A stretch of 37,411 bases of DNA from Candidatus Melainabacteria bacterium (GCA_902168245.1 CABHPA010000112.1:1-37411); one strand, 5' to 3'; positions 15,310 through 25,501 are shown, counted from the stretch's first letter. Notes: generated by a model not told the origin, from the letters alone. Translations and numbers: made by a program.

Positions 15310-16610
15310 GAGAGTTTCAAAATGCGTTGTGCCCCGCGCATGACGATCAACGCGATCACCGTGCCGATAACGAGATCTGGATACGATGAATTCGTCCAGT
15401 GGACTAGCATGCCGGCGACGATGACGCCAATGTTTGCCAATACGTCGTTCGCGGAAAAGATATAGCTGGCTTTCATATGCACTCCATGATCTCGCTTGCG
15501 TGAGATCAGTAGTAGGCAACTTACATTCGCAATCAGGGCAAGAAGGCCTACACTCATCATCAGGTCCGATGCCGGTTCGCTGCCAAACATGAACCGCCGT
15601 ATCACTTCCACTAATGCGCCAATGGCCAAAATCATTTGTAACCACCCTGCGATATGCGCGGCTCTAACTTTCATGTGTGCAGCACGGCCAACCGCGTACA
15701 GCGACAATCCGTACACTGCCGCGTCCGCGAACATATCGAGAGAATCCGCGACCAGACCCGCAGATTGCGCCATCAACCCCAACACCATTTCGATTGCAAA
15801 CATCAGCCCATTGATCGCTAGTAGCAGGCGCAGCGTTTTTGCTTCGCCCGCGTCATCGGGTCCTGCTGCGGTACTTGCACCAGCAATATTTCGTCGCGCT
15901 GACTCTATGATGGCAGCGCCTAAATTTAATGGGACCAGCTTGGCAAGGATTGCTGATGCCGCTACTTGATGTACGACCCGTAGTTGGCGGCTGTTCAAAT
16001 CGAACGACAACTGGACGGTATCACCGAACCCTTGTAACGCCACGCGTATCAGATTTTCTTCCGACGGGCAGTCCATTTTTGGGATGGCAAACACGGTTTC
16101 ATGAAAGTCGTTTGATGGTACGCTTGAGACACGCGTTTCTTTCAAGGTAGTACCGAGATTCAGCGGTGAGAGACGGGCAAGCAGCGCGGCTGGATCGGAC
16201 GAATGCGTGACATGAAGCGTTCTATTGGGCAGGTCGAAGCGCAGTGACTGAACCGGGTCATCGGACAACGCCATTCTGATCAGATTTTCTTCGGACGGGC
16301 AATCCATTTTGGGGATCGCAAAGGTTGTAACCTGGAGCGGCAACGACAAGTCTTCGCCATTCGTTAGCCGCTCTGAACTGGTTAGGGTCGCTCCCAGTTT
16401 CAACGGTTCGAGGCGCTTCGTCACCTCCTGTTCGAGCCCCGCGTGCTCGATCGTTACCCGCCTGTTTTGCAAATCAAAAGCGAAATTCTTGATCGGCAAT
16501 GAAGCAAGCGCCATACGGATCAAGTTTTCTTCCGAAGGACAGTCCATCTTCGGAACCAAGTAGGTGCTTCGATAACGCGCTATCGTTTCGTGATTCAATT
16601 CTTCTGCCAT
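15306..16610 (-). CDS. Cation diffusion facilitator with three N-terminal HMA-like repeats
   Basis: A 434-aa protein. The first 240 residues contain three tandem units of about 80 residues, each opening with PKMDCPSEENLIR (Cys at about residues 24, 104 and 181) and each closing with a PLxLGxxL segment. They resemble heavy-metal-associated domains with a single Cys plus acidic pair instead of CxxC. The C-terminal 175 residues are a CDF membrane domain with about five or six helices, including LVADSLDMFADA and the later FSANDVLANIG, which carry the metal-site acids. It should export Cd, Zn, Co or Pb. ATG 16610 was chosen for its GGAGG site 4 bp upstream. It is driven by the MerR-type promoter upstream. 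Confidence 0.88.
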   Translation of the reverse strand: MAEELNHETIARYRSTYLVPKMDCPSEENLIRMALASLPIKNFAFDLQNRRVTIEHAGLEQEVTKRLEPLKLGATLTSSERLTNGEDLSLPLQVTTFAIPKMDCPSEENLIRMALSDDPVQSLRFDLPNRTLHVTHSSDPAALLARLSPLNLGTTLKETRVSSVPSNDFHETVFAIPKMDCPSEENLIRVALQGFGDTVQLSFDLNSRQLRVVHQVAASAILAKLVPLNLGAAIIESARRNIAGASTAAGPDDAGEAKTLRLLLAINGLMFAIEMVLGLMAQSAGLVADSLDMFADAAVYGLSLYAVGRAAHMKVRAAHIAGWLQMILAIGALVEVIRRFMFGSEPASDLMMSVGLLALIANVSCLLLISRKRDHGVHMKASYIFSANDVLANIGVIVAGMLVHWTNSSYPDLVIGTVIALIVMRGAQRILKLS

Positions 16611-16633
16611 GCTGCCTCCAAATAGATACCGCC

Positions 16634-16664
16634 ACAATAGACGTTATAGTAGCTATAAGGTCAA
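16634..16664 (-). promoter_or_regulatory. MerR-family-type promoter with 19-bp spacer
   Basis: On the minus strand, -35 TTGACC (16664-16659) and -10 TATTGT (16639-16634) are separated by 19 bp holding the dyad CTTATAGCTACTATAACG. Over-long spacers spanned by a dyad are the hallmark of promoters that MerR-type activators untwist. It faces the CDF-lspA-DUF1232 operon, and the regulator gene starts 10 bp beyond on the opposite strand. Confidence 0.8.
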
Positions 16665-16674
16665 GGAGATGAAC

Positions 16675-17094
16675 ATGAAAATTGGCGAACTAGCGAAGAC
16701 GATCGGTTGCCAGACTGTGACCGTACGTTTTTACGAAAGTAAGGGGCTGCTGGGTCATCCGGCTCGCACGCCGGGAAACTATCGAAATTACAACAAAGAA
16801 GATCTTGAGCGTCTGGCATTTATCCGCAATTGCCGCGCTCTAGGGCTAACTATCGAAGAAATTACCCGCCTGATCGAATTGCAAGAAAATCCTGAGCTGT
16901 TATGCAACGACGTCAATCAACTGATAGAGGACCATTTGATGGACGTTGAGCGGCAAATGGAGGCGCTACGTCAATTACAGGGTCAATTGAGAACTCTGCG
17001 TCATCGTTGTGACTCAACGCGCACTTCGAACCAATGTGGGGTGTTGCAGGCCCTTGCAGTAGAACGATTCAAAACAGCGACGGCGGATAATTAA
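16675..17094 (+). CDS. cadR: MerR-family Cd(II)/Pb(II)-responsive regulator (CadR/PbrR type)
   Basis: A 139-aa MerR protein with an N-terminal winged HTH (MKIGELAKTIGCQTVTVRFYESKGLL begins it) and a dimerisation helix. The metal-site cysteines are in CNDVNQLIEDH (equivalent to PbrR Cys79) and in CDSTRTSNQCGVL (equivalent to Cys114 and Cys123). An additional Cys in the HTH also matches PbrR Cys14. Start ATG 16675 has AAGGAG 6 bp upstream; ATG 16669 is immediately after that site and less likely. It sits divergently from the CDF operon across the 19-bp-spacer promoter. Confidence 0.9.
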   Translation: MKIGELAKTIGCQTVTVRFYESKGLLGHPARTPGNYRNYNKEDLERLAFIRNCRALGLTIEEITRLIELQENPELLCNDVNQLIEDHLMDVERQMEALRQLQGQLRTLRHRCDSTRTSNQCGVLQALAVERFKTATADN

Positions 17095-17114
17095 TAGCAA
17101 CGTGGGAATGCTTG

Positions 17115-17147
17115 CCCGGTACCGACAAGTGTGTCGCCGATACCGGG
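17115..17147. terminator. Hairpin between convergent regulator and FTR1 genes
   Basis: CCCGGTACCGACA pairs imperfectly with TGTCGCCGATACCGGG around a short loop. It lies between the cadR stop (17094) and the FTR1 stop (17160), the place expected for a shared terminator, but no clear T-run follows. Confidence 0.5.
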
Positions 17148-17159
17148 CTGAAGTGTCCC

Positions 17160-19091
17160 TTATTTTTTGGCCGATCGAATGTTGTAGACGACACTCGCAA
17201 TAATGATGGTCAATATCAGCAGTTGTGCGATGACGGTTTGTGTCGTTGGATAAATACCCAACAAGTCAATTTGTGGTCCCGCGATCGGAGTGATATCGAA
17301 TACGCCGACTTTCTGCAACGCTGCAACGCCCTTGCCGACCATAACGAAGGCTAGTATCGCGACCAGTGCTGAGCTGGCGGCGAAGAATTGACCGATCGGC
17401 AAACGCGCAGACGTCCGCAATAGAACGTACGCAACTACCGCCAAAATCAGAATTGCGGCTCCCATGCCGAGCAGCATGTAGCCGCCGTTACCACCGGTCC
17501 ACAATGCGGCGTAAAACAGCACAGTCTCGAATACCTCGCGATACACCGTTACGAACGACAAAATGAACAGCATGAATGCGGAGCGGCCATTGAGTGCAGA
17601 TGACAGCTTATCCTTCACGTAAGCCTGCCAGCGTCCCGCCATACTCTTCTGGTGCATCCATATCCCTACACCCAGCAAAACTACCGCCGCAAATATGGCA
17701 GAAAATCCTTCCGTCATTTCTCGACTTGCGCCGCTGAGATCAACAAGATAAGTCGCAACGGCCCATGTGACGCCGCCGCCAGCCAAAGCGACAATCCATC
17801 CGGCATGAACGTATTTCAAGACGTCCTGACGCTGTGCCTTCTTCAAGAAGGCCACCATGGCCACTACAACGAGCAGCGCCTCCAGTCCTTCACGAAGAAG
17901 AATGGTGAAGGCTCCGAGGAACGTGGCAAGCGGATCATCGGTCGCCGTCGTTAATGCGTCTTGTGCCTGGGTCAGCATCACCTGCAGTTTTTGTTCCGCC
18001 ACTTTGGCTTCTGCAAGATCGCCACGGTTGACGATCGCGCGGAACGCGCCCATTCCTTTTTCGAGGTCATTGAACAACGCGTTGTTTTTAGCGGCCAAGG
18101 CTGGCTCCGCTATTTCGAAGCCGTCGAGATAAGCTGACAGCGCCAGTCGCGAGGCATTCGCCGTATCGCCTGTTTGCAATGCTTGTACGCTCTCTGCGAG
18201 ACGTTTCTTGGCCAATGCAAGACTGTCTTCATTGGAGGCCATCACCTGACCAGGTTCGCTACGCAGGTGCGCCAGTAGCGGACGTGCATCTTTACCTATC
18301 TGTTTTTCCAGTCCGGCTTCAGTAGCCTGAGTCAGGGCATTCAGGTCTGGTATCGCATTGCGAATCGTGGCATTGTCGGCACGCGCTTTTTTTCCCGCTT
18401 CCCGATCAGCGTCACTGTAAGACAGCGTGGATGCAAAGAAAGCAATGGACCAACGGTCGTTTTCTGAGAGCTGGGTGAAAGCCGGCATTGACGTGCCTGC
18501 TACGCCATGCGAAATAATCTGCTGGAGTGAAAAGACGCTTCGTTCTCTGGCTCGTTCGTGATCAGAAAACGCGATCGGCGGCGGGTTCAGACTTTTAGCG
18601 AGGGGGCCGTCGCCGTGTCCTGCAGCGCCGTGGCACGACGCACAGTTCGCCTGATACAGTGCCGCGCCTTTTTTCAGATCAGGGGCCTGCGTCGGCGACA
18701 GTGGCACGGGATATACCTTCAGGACGTCCGCGGCTAATGCTCTTGACTGCGTTGCTACCTGTTCGGGTGATGCTTTAGCCGCAATCAGGCCACGCAGTTT
18801 CCCTGCTTGTTCCACCAATTTTGCAGTGGCGTCCGATTTAGGCAATTCCAAAAGTTGCTTTTCGGCGTTCGCAGAGAATTCTTCCATCTCTGCGTATTCG
18901 TCCTTGCTGACGACAGCGCCGTTTTGTACAGCCGCGCCGTAGTCAACTGCGAGATAGTCCAAAACCTGCCAAATCTGCTTGGCCTTTTCTTGGGCCGCTA
19001 CGTCCTGAGCAAACGATGATGTTGCATTTAACGATATTAATAAGAGAAAACTGCTGAAGAGAATCAAAAACTTAGAGCGGGCGACTGACAT
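17160..19091 (-). CDS. Cytochrome c/FTR1-family permease (PbrT-like)
   Basis: A 643-aa protein. It has a Sec signal peptide (cleavage after SSFA), then a periplasmic region of about 370 residues containing a cytochrome c domain: haem motif C150-ASCH-154 and probable Met ligand in GTSMPAF. The C-terminal FTR1 membrane domain has about seven helices and two conserved acidic motifs, REGLE and REVFE, which bind the ferric ion in iron permeases. PbrT of the Cupriavidus lead operon has this architecture. Whether it imports Fe or Pb here cannot be decided from sequence. The region upstream holds a promoter and a Fur-like site. It is convergent with cadR. Confidence 0.88.
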   Translation of the reverse strand: MSVARSKFLILFSSFLLLISLNATSSFAQDVAAQEKAKQIWQVLDYLAVDYGAAVQNGAVVSKDEYAEMEEFSANAEKQLLELPKSDATAKLVEQAGKLRGLIAAKASPEQVATQSRALAADVLKVYPVPLSPTQAPDLKKGAALYQANCASCHGAAGHGDGPLAKSLNPPPIAFSDHERARERSVFSLQQIISHGVAGTSMPAFTQLSENDRWSIAFFASTLSYSDADREAGKKARADNATIRNAIPDLNALTQATEAGLEKQIGKDARPLLAHLRSEPGQVMASNEDSLALAKKRLAESVQALQTGDTANASRLALSAYLDGFEIAEPALAAKNNALFNDLEKGMGAFRAIVNRGDLAEAKVAEQKLQVMLTQAQDALTTATDDPLATFLGAFTILLREGLEALLVVVAMVAFLKKAQRQDVLKYVHAGWIVALAGGGVTWAVATYLVDLSGASREMTEGFSAIFAAVVLLGVGIWMHQKSMAGRWQAYVKDKLSSALNGRSAFMLFILSFVTVYREVFETVLFYAALWTGGNGGYMLLGMGAAILILAVVAYVLLRTSARLPIGQFFAASSALVAILAFVMVGKGVAALQKVGVFDITPIAGPQIDLLGIYPTTQTVIAQLLILTIIIASVVYNIRSAKK

Positions 19092-19101
19092 GATTACGAT
19101 C

Positions 19102-19148
19102 GTAAATGAGAAGTATTACTATTTTAGACATTAAATGTTTGTTCTCAA
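19102..19148 (-). promoter_or_regulatory. Promoter and Fur-box-like site upstream of FTR1 gene
   Basis: Minus-strand -35 TTGAGA (19148-19143) and -10 TAAAAT (19126-19121) have a 16-bp spacer. Immediately downstream, GTAAATGAGAAGTATTACT (19102-19120) matches 12 of 19 positions of the Fur consensus by eye, suggesting iron-dependent repression. Inference only. Confidence 0.4.
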
Positions 19149-19189
19149 AGGACAGTCGCCGTTGACGTTGTATTTGTTGCTTAAGAGCT

Positions 19190-19552
19190 CTACTTTGGTG
19201 CATTTAAAGCGGTAACTGTAGGGGTTCCCTGAACAAGTTCTACGTTGAACTTCACCTTGTCGCCTTGCTTCACACTCTCTATCAACGAGGAATCTCGTAC
19301 TGGAAACGTCATTGTCATCGGCGGCATTTGCACGGTGGCGCTTTTGATCGCACCGTGTTTCAAGGTGATTGTTTTATTCGGCTTGCTCACGGCCTTCACT
19401 TCACCATCCGTCAATGTATTGGCGCCGGATACTTGAGCAGGCACGTCCATTATGATGCCACCCATGTCCATCCCTTTATTCATCGATTGTGCATAGACGT
19501 TGGTCGCGACGATCGCACCTGTTGTGATTACGGCGGAAATTAGCTTGTTCAT
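19190..19552 (-). CDS. cusF: CusF-like periplasmic copper-binding protein
   Basis: A 120-aa protein with an N-terminal signal peptide (cleavage after NVYA), a Met-rich linker (MNKGMDMGG) and a small OB-fold domain with H66 and MPPMTM (M79, M81). In E. coli CusF the metal site is His36-Trp44-Met47-Met49, with Trp capping Cu(I)/Ag(I). Here the Trp position is Met76, so the site is all Met/His. It would ferry metal to the CusCBA pump. Its ATG overlaps the cusA stop by one base (TAATG), and it is the last gene of the cus operon. Confidence 0.88.
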   Translation of the reverse strand: MNKLISAVITTGAIVATNVYAQSMNKGMDMGGIIMDVPAQVSGANTLTDGEVKAVSKPNKTITLKHGAIKSATVQMPPMTMTFPVRDSSLIESVKQGDKVKFNVELVQGTPTVTALNAPK

Positions 19553-22500
19553 TACTTCTCCTTGCGGTTGGTTGATTTAAGTCTGCGCTCTTGAAGCAAG
19601 CGCCATGCTGCGGGAATAACAAAAAGGGATAGCAATGGTGCAGTGATCATGCCGCCCACCATCGGCGCGGCAATTCGTTGCATGACTTCAGATCCTGCAC
19701 CACCGCCGTACATGATGGGAATCAGACCTGCCAGAATCACGGCAACCGTCATTGCCTTTGGTCGGACCCGTAGCACGGCACCTTCTCGGATTGCCTCCAA
19801 GATGAGTTCACGGCTTAACTCGCGTCCAACTGCCAGACGCTCGTTCAATGCATTACGCAGATAGACCAACATCACCACGCCGAACTCGGCCGCCAATCCA
19901 GCCAGTGCGATAAAACCGACGGCAGTCGCAACGGAAATCGCATGCCCGAGAATCCAGACAAACCAGAATCCACCGATTAAGGCAAACGGCACCGTCAACA
20001 TCAGCAGGAAAGCTTCAGAGGTAGAGCGAAACGCTAGATACAGCAGAATAAAAATCACGCCCAACGTGAGCGGAACAACGGTCTGAAGCTTCGCTGTAGC
20101 TCGCTCCAGATACTCGAACTGGCCCGACCAGCCGATCGAATATCCGGGAGGCAGTTTCACTTCCTTTGCAACGGCTGCCTGCATGGCTTTCACAGCGGTA
20201 TGCAAGTCCGTTCCACGTACGTCGACATACACCCAACCGGAGAGCCGAGCATTCTCGCTACGGATCATCGGCGGGCCATCTGTCACCTTGACGTCCGATA
20301 CATCGCCGAGACGAATCTGCGCGCCTTTGTCTGTGACGATGGGAAGTTCACGCAAGGACTGCACGGAGTTTCGGTATTCCTGCGGGTAACGAACATTGAT
20401 CGGGAATCGCTGACGCCCCTCAACAACTTCACCCACATTCTCGCCGCCGACGGCGGATGACACGACGGATTGCACATCCATAACCGAGAGCCCATACCGC
20501 GCGGCTTTTGTGCGATCAATGTCCACGTCAATGTACCGACCGCCACTTACGCGTTCAGCCAATGCTGAAGTCACGCCGGGGACGTTTTTGACAGCCGTTT
20601 CCACTTCTGTAGCAATCTTGTCGATTTGCTTGAGATCGGGGCCGGATACCTTTACGCCGACCGGCGTTTTGATACCGGTAGACAGCATATCGATGCGATT
20701 ACGGATCGGCGGCACCCAAACGTTGGATAGTCCCGGCACCTTCACTACACGGTCCAGCTCGTCGATCAACTTGGCTTGCGTCATGCCGACACGCCATTGC
20801 TCTTTCGGCTTGAATTGGATGGTTGTCTCGAACATTTCCAGCGGCGCAGGATCGGTTGCCGATTCAGCGCGTCCGGCTTTACCAAACACGGTCGATACCT
20901 CGGGCACGGTCTTGATGAGTCGGTCCGTTTGCTGCAGCAGTTCGCTGGCTTTAGATGCTGACAGCCCCGGCAATGCAGACGGCATGTACAGCAAGTCACC
21001 CTCATCCAACGGCGGGAGGAACTCGGCTCCTAACTGCGACAGTGGTATGGCCGTCAACACCAAAGCAACCATTGCGATGCCGATCGTCCAGAATGGATGA
21101 CGCAGGCTGGTCTCCAGTACAGGTCGATAGGCGCGTATCAGTATGCGATTGATAGGATTAGCTGCTTCCGTCGGTATGCGTCCGCGTATCAAATAGCCCA
21201 TCAACACCGGAATCAATGTGATCGCCAAACCGGCTGCTGCGGCAAGCGTATAGGTTTTCGTGAAAGCCAACGGGGCAAAGAGTTTGCCTTCCTGCGCTTC
21301 CAGCGAGAATACGGGGACAAAGGACAGCGTCACGATCAGTAAGGAGAAGAATAGCGCTGGCCCCACCTCAATCGCCGATTCGGCAATTAGCTCCCATCGT
21401 TCGGCTGTTGTGATGTTTTGGTTCGGATGTTTGTGTTCCCAAGCTTCCAGATGTTTATGCGCATTCTCGATCATCACAATCGCCGCATCGACCATCGCGC
21501 CAATAGCGATGGCAATACCACCGAGCGACATCAGATTGGCGTTGACGCCTTGGTAGCGCATCACGATGAAGGCCGCCAGGACACCCAAGGGCAGCGATAC
21601 AATTGCCACCAATGCGCTACGCAAATGAAACAGGAATATGGCGCACACCAAGGCAACGACAATAAATTCCTCGATCAGCTTGTCGCGCAAATTGGTCACA
21701 GCCGCATTGATCAGCTTGGAGCGATCATAGGTTGTGACGATCTCAACACCCTTGGGCAACGAACTTTGCAATGTCGCGAGTTTTGCTTTGACTGCCTTGA
21801 TGGTTTCAAGCGCGTTTTTACCCGATCGCATGACGACCACGCCGCCTGCGACTTCGCCTTCACCATTCAGCTCGGCAATACCACGACGCATTTCAGGTCC
21901 CAACCGTATGATCGCAATATCTCGGAGCAATACCGGCGTCCCAGCATCGTTCGCATTGATGACGACGTTCCTGAAATCCTCCAACGAACGCAGGTAACCG
22001 TGCGAACGCACCATGTATTCGGTTTCAGCCATCTCAACAACCGACCCACCAGACTCTTGATTTGCCTTTGCCAGCGCGTCCAGCACCTTGGCATGTGAGA
22101 TGCCAAACGCCCGCAACTTATCCGGATCAAGCACGACCTGATATTGCTTGACCATGCCGCCGATGCTGGCAACTTCAGCCACATCCGGCACCGTCTTCAG
22201 TTCGAATTTCAAAAACCAGTCATTCAGTGTGCGTAACTGGCTGAGATCGTTGTGGCCTGTGCGATCAACCAGTGCGTACTCATAAATCCAGCCGACACCA
22301 GTGCCATCTGGCCCGAGTTCCGCACGGACGCCTTGCGGCAGTCGGCTTTGGACTTGGCTGATGTATTCCAGTACGCGTGAACGCGCCCAGTATTGGTCGG
22401 TAGCATCGTCAAACAAGATGTAGACAAATGAGTCGCCGAAGAAGGAATATCCTCGAACAGTCTTCGCACCGGGCACGGCGAGCAATGCCGTTGTGAGTGG

Positions 22501-22701
22501 ATAGGTGACCTGATCCTCCACGACCTGCGGCGCTTTTCCCGGAAACTGCGCACGAATGATTACCTGCGTATCCGATAAGTCTGGCAGCGCATCAAGTGGC
22601 GTTCTATTGAGCGACCACAGTCCCCAACCGGCGATAACTAATGCTGCGAGCAATACCCAGATGCGATTGGCGATGGAACCACGAATGATTCGCGCAATCA
22701 T
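19552..22701 (-). CDS. cusA: CusA/CzcA-family heavy-metal RND efflux pump
   Basis: A 1049-aa inner-membrane proton antiporter with the full RND layout: an N-terminal helix (residues about 13-30), a first periplasmic loop, a helix bundle with an HAE3/HME-type [20 protein letters not shown] motif holding the proton-relay acids, a second periplasmic loop and a final helix bundle. Length and motifs agree with CusA for monovalent Cu/Ag, and the CusF partners beside it support that. cusB overlaps its start by 4 bp and cusF its stop by 1 bp. No interruptions seen. Confidence 0.93.
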   Translation of the reverse strand: MIARIIRGSIANRIWVLLAALVIAGWGLWSLNRTPLDALPDLSDTQVIIRAQFPGKAPQVVEDQVTYPLTTALLAVPGAKTVRGYSFFGDSFVYILFDDATDQYWARSRVLEYISQVQSRLPQGVRAELGPDGTGVGWIYEYALVDRTGHNDLSQLRTLNDWFLKFELKTVPDVAEVASIGGMVKQYQVVLDPDKLRAFGISHAKVLDALAKANQESGGSVVEMAETEYMVRSHGYLRSLEDFRNVVINANDAGTPVLLRDIAIIRLGPEMRRGIAELNGEGEVAGGVVVMRSGKNALETIKAVKAKLATLQSSLPKGVEIVTTYDRSKLINAAVTNLRDKLIEEFIVVALVCAIFLFHLRSALVAIVSLPLGVLAAFIVMRYQGVNANLMSLGGIAIAIGAMVDAAIVMIENAHKHLEAWEHKHPNQNITTAERWELIAESAIEVGPALFFSLLIVTLSFVPVFSLEAQEGKLFAPLAFTKTYTLAAAAGLAITLIPVLMGYLIRGRIPTEAANPINRILIRAYRPVLETSLRHPFWTIGIAMVALVLTAIPLSQLGAEFLPPLDEGDLLYMPSALPGLSASKASELLQQTDRLIKTVPEVSTVFGKAGRAESATDPAPLEMFETTIQFKPKEQWRVGMTQAKLIDELDRVVKVPGLSNVWVPPIRNRIDMLSTGIKTPVGVKVSGPDLKQIDKIATEVETAVKNVPGVTSALAERVSGGRYIDVDIDRTKAARYGLSVMDVQSVVSSAVGGENVGEVVEGRQRFPINVRYPQEYRNSVQSLRELPIVTDKGAQIRLGDVSDVKVTDGPPMIRSENARLSGWVYVDVRGTDLHTAVKAMQAAVAKEVKLPPGYSIGWSGQFEYLERATAKLQTVVPLTLGVIFILLYLAFRSTSEAFLLMLTVPFALIGGFWFVWILGHAISVATAVGFIALAGLAAEFGVVMLVYLRNALNERLAVGRELSRELILEAIREGAVLRVRPKAMTVAVILAGLIPIMYGGGAGSEVMQRIAAPMVGGMITAPLLSLFVIPAAWRLLQERRLKSTNRKEK

Positions 22702-24191
22702 GGTTTCTCTCCGACCGACTTGACGGTATCGAGTACATAGTCGTCTCCGACTTGTTTGAAACTGAATTCAACTTCTTGGCCGACCGCGATACCTTTGAAT
22801 GCATTGGGTTGCGCCTTTTTGAAATCCATTGTCATGGCACCCCAGCCTAGTGCGGTAATAGGCTGGTGCGACAAAGTCAGCGCATCCGGTGTGATCTTTT
22901 CGACTTTGCCGATGCTTTTAAAGACGGTTACGGGTGCATTTGGTTGCTCTGCATTGCTCGTGAACTTCGGCAGTACAGATTTCAAGCTGGCTTCTGAATC
23001 GATCAGGAACTGGCCGGATGCGACCACTTTCTGACCTTCAGCTAATCCGGTGACGATTTCCGTATCGTCGCCAATGTCGCGACCGGTCGTGACGACTACA
23101 GGACGCATGCTGTTGTGGTCACCAGCAACGAGGACGATGGATTGTTTTCCGGTAGTGATGACCGCTTCGGTCGGCACAAGAAGCCGCGAGATTGATTTGT
23201 CGGCATTCAGGCGAATACGCATCAGCATGCCGGGTGTCAGATTGCCATCGCGGTTATCCAGCTCAAGGCGTGCCTGCAGAGTACGGGTCGATGCATTGAT
23301 GCCAGGTAAAACATCCCGCACTTTGCCGGCATATTTTTTATTCGTGTCGCCCGATGCGGTCGCTTCTACATCCATGCCGGGCCGCACCGTGTTTGCCAAT
23401 GCTTCCGGCACTTCGGCAATCAACCAGACCTTGTTCAAACCGGCTATTTTTGCGATGGTCATGCCGGGCGTCACCATCGCGCCGTCCCGTACCGACAATT
23501 CGGTCATGACACCAGTCACGGGCGACGTTAGCGTGATGTGTGTTTGCGACTGACCTGATCGATCTGCCTGCGCGATCAATCCATCCGGTATCGACATGGC
23601 GCGCATCCGTTGCTTTGCTGCAGCAGCGAGTTCCATATTGCCGCCACGCTTTAATGCCAGATACTCTTCTTGTGGTGCGATCCATTCCGGTACAAATACC
23701 GATGCGACGGGGTCGCCACGTTTGATGCGTTGCATTGGCGACCGTGCATACAGTTTGTCGATGTAGCCGTTGGTTCGACTTTGTACAACTTCAGCCGCGC
23801 TTTCATCGAACTGAGTGCTGCCGACCAATTCAAGTGAATCGCGACTATCTGCGCGTCGTACGGCGGCGAAGCGAATGCCTAAATTCTGTTGAAGAGTCGG
23901 ACTGACTTTAACCCCGCCATCCGTGCCTTCATCTGCATATACCGGCACCAATTGCATATCCATGAAGGGACTTTTGCCCGGTTTATCGAACTTGTTGCCC
24001 GGCACCATTGGGTCGTGCCAGTACAGCACTTTGCGATCTGTTTGTGAATCCATGCTGGCGTCAGCTGACGTACCAGATTGCATTGCCTTGGATGCTTGAT
24101 GATTGCTTGAACCGAACCAGTAGCCGATGAAGACTAGAGCGAAAGCGATTCCAATCAACGCGATGGCTTTGATGATCTTGGTGTTCTTCAT
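22698..24191 (-). CDS. cusB: CusB-type periplasmic adaptor with C-terminal CusF domain
   Basis: A 497-aa membrane-fusion protein. It has an N-terminal helix (residues about 9-27), then a heavy-metal-binding segment YWHDPMVP...[15 protein letters not shown] (about 57-88), the lipoyl/hairpin and beta-barrel domains ([22 protein letters not shown]), and from about residue 421 a complete CusF-like domain. The fused domain retains the full copper set H442, W450, M453 and M455. It bridges CusA and CusC and loads metal into the pump. It overlaps cusC and cusA by 4 bp each. Confidence 0.92.
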   Translation of the reverse strand: MKNTKIIKAIALIGIAFALVFIGYWFGSSNHQASKAMQSGTSADASMDSQTDRKVLYWHDPMVPGNKFDKPGKSPFMDMQLVPVYADEGTDGGVKVSPTLQQNLGIRFAAVRRADSRDSLELVGSTQFDESAAEVVQSRTNGYIDKLYARSPMQRIKRGDPVASVFVPEWIAPQEEYLALKRGGNMELAAAAKQRMRAMSIPDGLIAQADRSGQSQTHITLTSPVTGVMTELSVRDGAMVTPGMTIAKIAGLNKVWLIAEVPEALANTVRPGMDVEATASGDTNKKYAGKVRDVLPGINASTRTLQARLELDNRDGNLTPGMLMRIRLNADKSISRLLVPTEAVITTGKQSIVLVAGDHNSMRPVVVTTGRDIGDDTEIVTGLAEGQKVVASGQFLIDSEASLKSVLPKFTSNAEQPNAPVTVFKSIGKVEKITPDALTLSHQPITALGWGAMTMDFKKAQPNAFKGIAVGQEVEFSFKQVGDDYVLDTVKSVGEKP

Positions 24192-25501
24192 TTCGTATCT
24201 CCTGCCGAAGCGATGTCATGTGGAACCACGTGATATTCGAGTGAAGCCCAAGTGACGGCGGCTTCGCGTTCGAGGTCGACGATCTGCATTTTTTGTTGGA
24301 GAAGTGTTTTTCTGGCATTGAAGACTGCCGTCAATGAACCGGTACCGGCACGATAAGCAGCGGTTGCCAACTCAACTTGTTGGTTAGCGGCGGGCACCGA
24401 CTGGCTGTTCAGTAGTGCTGTACGCTGTTTCAGGCTATCGATGGTGGATGACAGGTTTTCAATTTCGGTCCGCAGGTCGCGTAGCGCTTCTTCGTACTGC
24501 ATTCTTGCCTTTGTTCCCAGTGCGGATTTCTCGGCAATGTCGCGATCTTGTTTTTGTGAACGATTCACGGCCAGCGGGATACTCACGCCGAACGACACCA
24601 TGTTGGAATATTGACTGCCGCGTTGGCTATACGATGCTTCGACCGTCCAGTCCGGATGGCTTTCGCGCGAGGCCAAGGTACTGTCTGCATCGGCAAGGTT
24701 GATCGCTCGTCGCGCGGTCAATAGCATCGGATGATATTTTTCGAGTTCTTCTATCGGCAGGGTTGAAACGTGCGACGTCAATACAGGTGTTTCGTCCGCT
24801 ACCGTCGCTGCCAGCATTCCAGTCCATCGACTCAGTACCGATCGCGCAATGCGTAAATCCTGATCGCTCTTGCGCGATGCATCTTGTGCTTGCAGAAGTA
24901 CAAGTTGTGCCTGTGTGACGTCAGCGGCACTTGCTTGGGCGCTACGATGCGATGCCTTCATCGCATTCAGGTCATCGGCAGATGCTTTTTCCATTGCGTT
25001 GACCAACGCCTGTGTTCTTTGCGCGTAGAGCACATTGACCCATGCCTTTGCCGTCTCTTCTCTTACCTTGGCAAGGTTTTCAAGATAAGTGCCTTCTTCG
25101 GATTCGACCGCACGCTGCGCTCGTGCTGAACGGGCCGCACGCTTGTCGGAAGACACCCATTCCTGTTCAACGCCGACTCGGCGCATGGTCATGAAATCGC
25201 TGGTCGTGCTGTAACGATCACTCCCCGTGACAGGAAGATTGTCGATGCCGACCTTTAACGTCGGATCAGGCAATTGATCGGCTTTCGCAGCCAGCTCCCG
25301 ACTTGCCTGCACTGAAGCATCGGCAGCTTTGGTAGAAGATGAACGATCAAGCGACAGGCGCAACGCATCGTTCAGTGTCAGACCGCTTGATTGAGCGTGA
25401 GCAAGGGAGTAACCCAAGACCAACGCAAGCACGATACTCAGGCGACAAAAGAAGTGCGACTGACCATTGGCGATCAGTCTTGATTGAATAGATAAGCGCA
25501 T
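24188..25501 (-). CDS. cusC: CusC-like TolC-family outer-membrane factor
   Basis: A 437-aa outer-membrane efflux protein with a signal peptide (cleavage after AHA; no lipobox Cys) and two repeats of the TolC coiled-coil/beta-barrel fold. The coiled-coil regions are Ala/Gln/Ser-rich helices (EKASADDLNAMKASHRSAQA). Start ATG 25501 has GAGGG 5 bp upstream; the frame upstream to 25543 lacks one. It forms the exit duct for CusBA. The stop overlaps the cusB ATG by 4 bp. Confidence 0.9.
   Translation of the reverse strand: MRLSIQSRLIANGQSHFFCRLSIVLALVLGYSLAHAQSSGLTLNDALRLSLDRSSSTKAADASVQASRELAAKADQLPDPTLKVGIDNLPVTGSDRYSTTSDFMTMRRVGVEQEWVSSDKRAARSARAQRAVESEEGTYLENLAKVREETAKAWVNVLYAQRTQALVNAMEKASADDLNAMKASHRSAQASAADVTQAQLVLLQAQDASRKSDQDLRIARSVLSRWTGMLAATVADETPVLTSHVSTLPIEELEKYHPMLLTARRAINLADADSTLASRESHPDWTVEASYSQRGSQYSNMVSFGVSIPLAVNRSQKQDRDIAEKSALGTKARMQYEEALRDLRTEIENLSSTIDSLKQRTALLNSQSVPAANQQVELATAAYRAGTGSLTAVFNARKTLLQQKMQIVDLEREAAVTWASLEYHVVPHDIASAGDTK

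Noticed and set aside
15310..15645. Long upstream extension of lspA
   Set aside because: The frame lies within the CDF gene in another phase and its translation is unlike protein; ATG 15309 with the ATGA overlap is the normal start.
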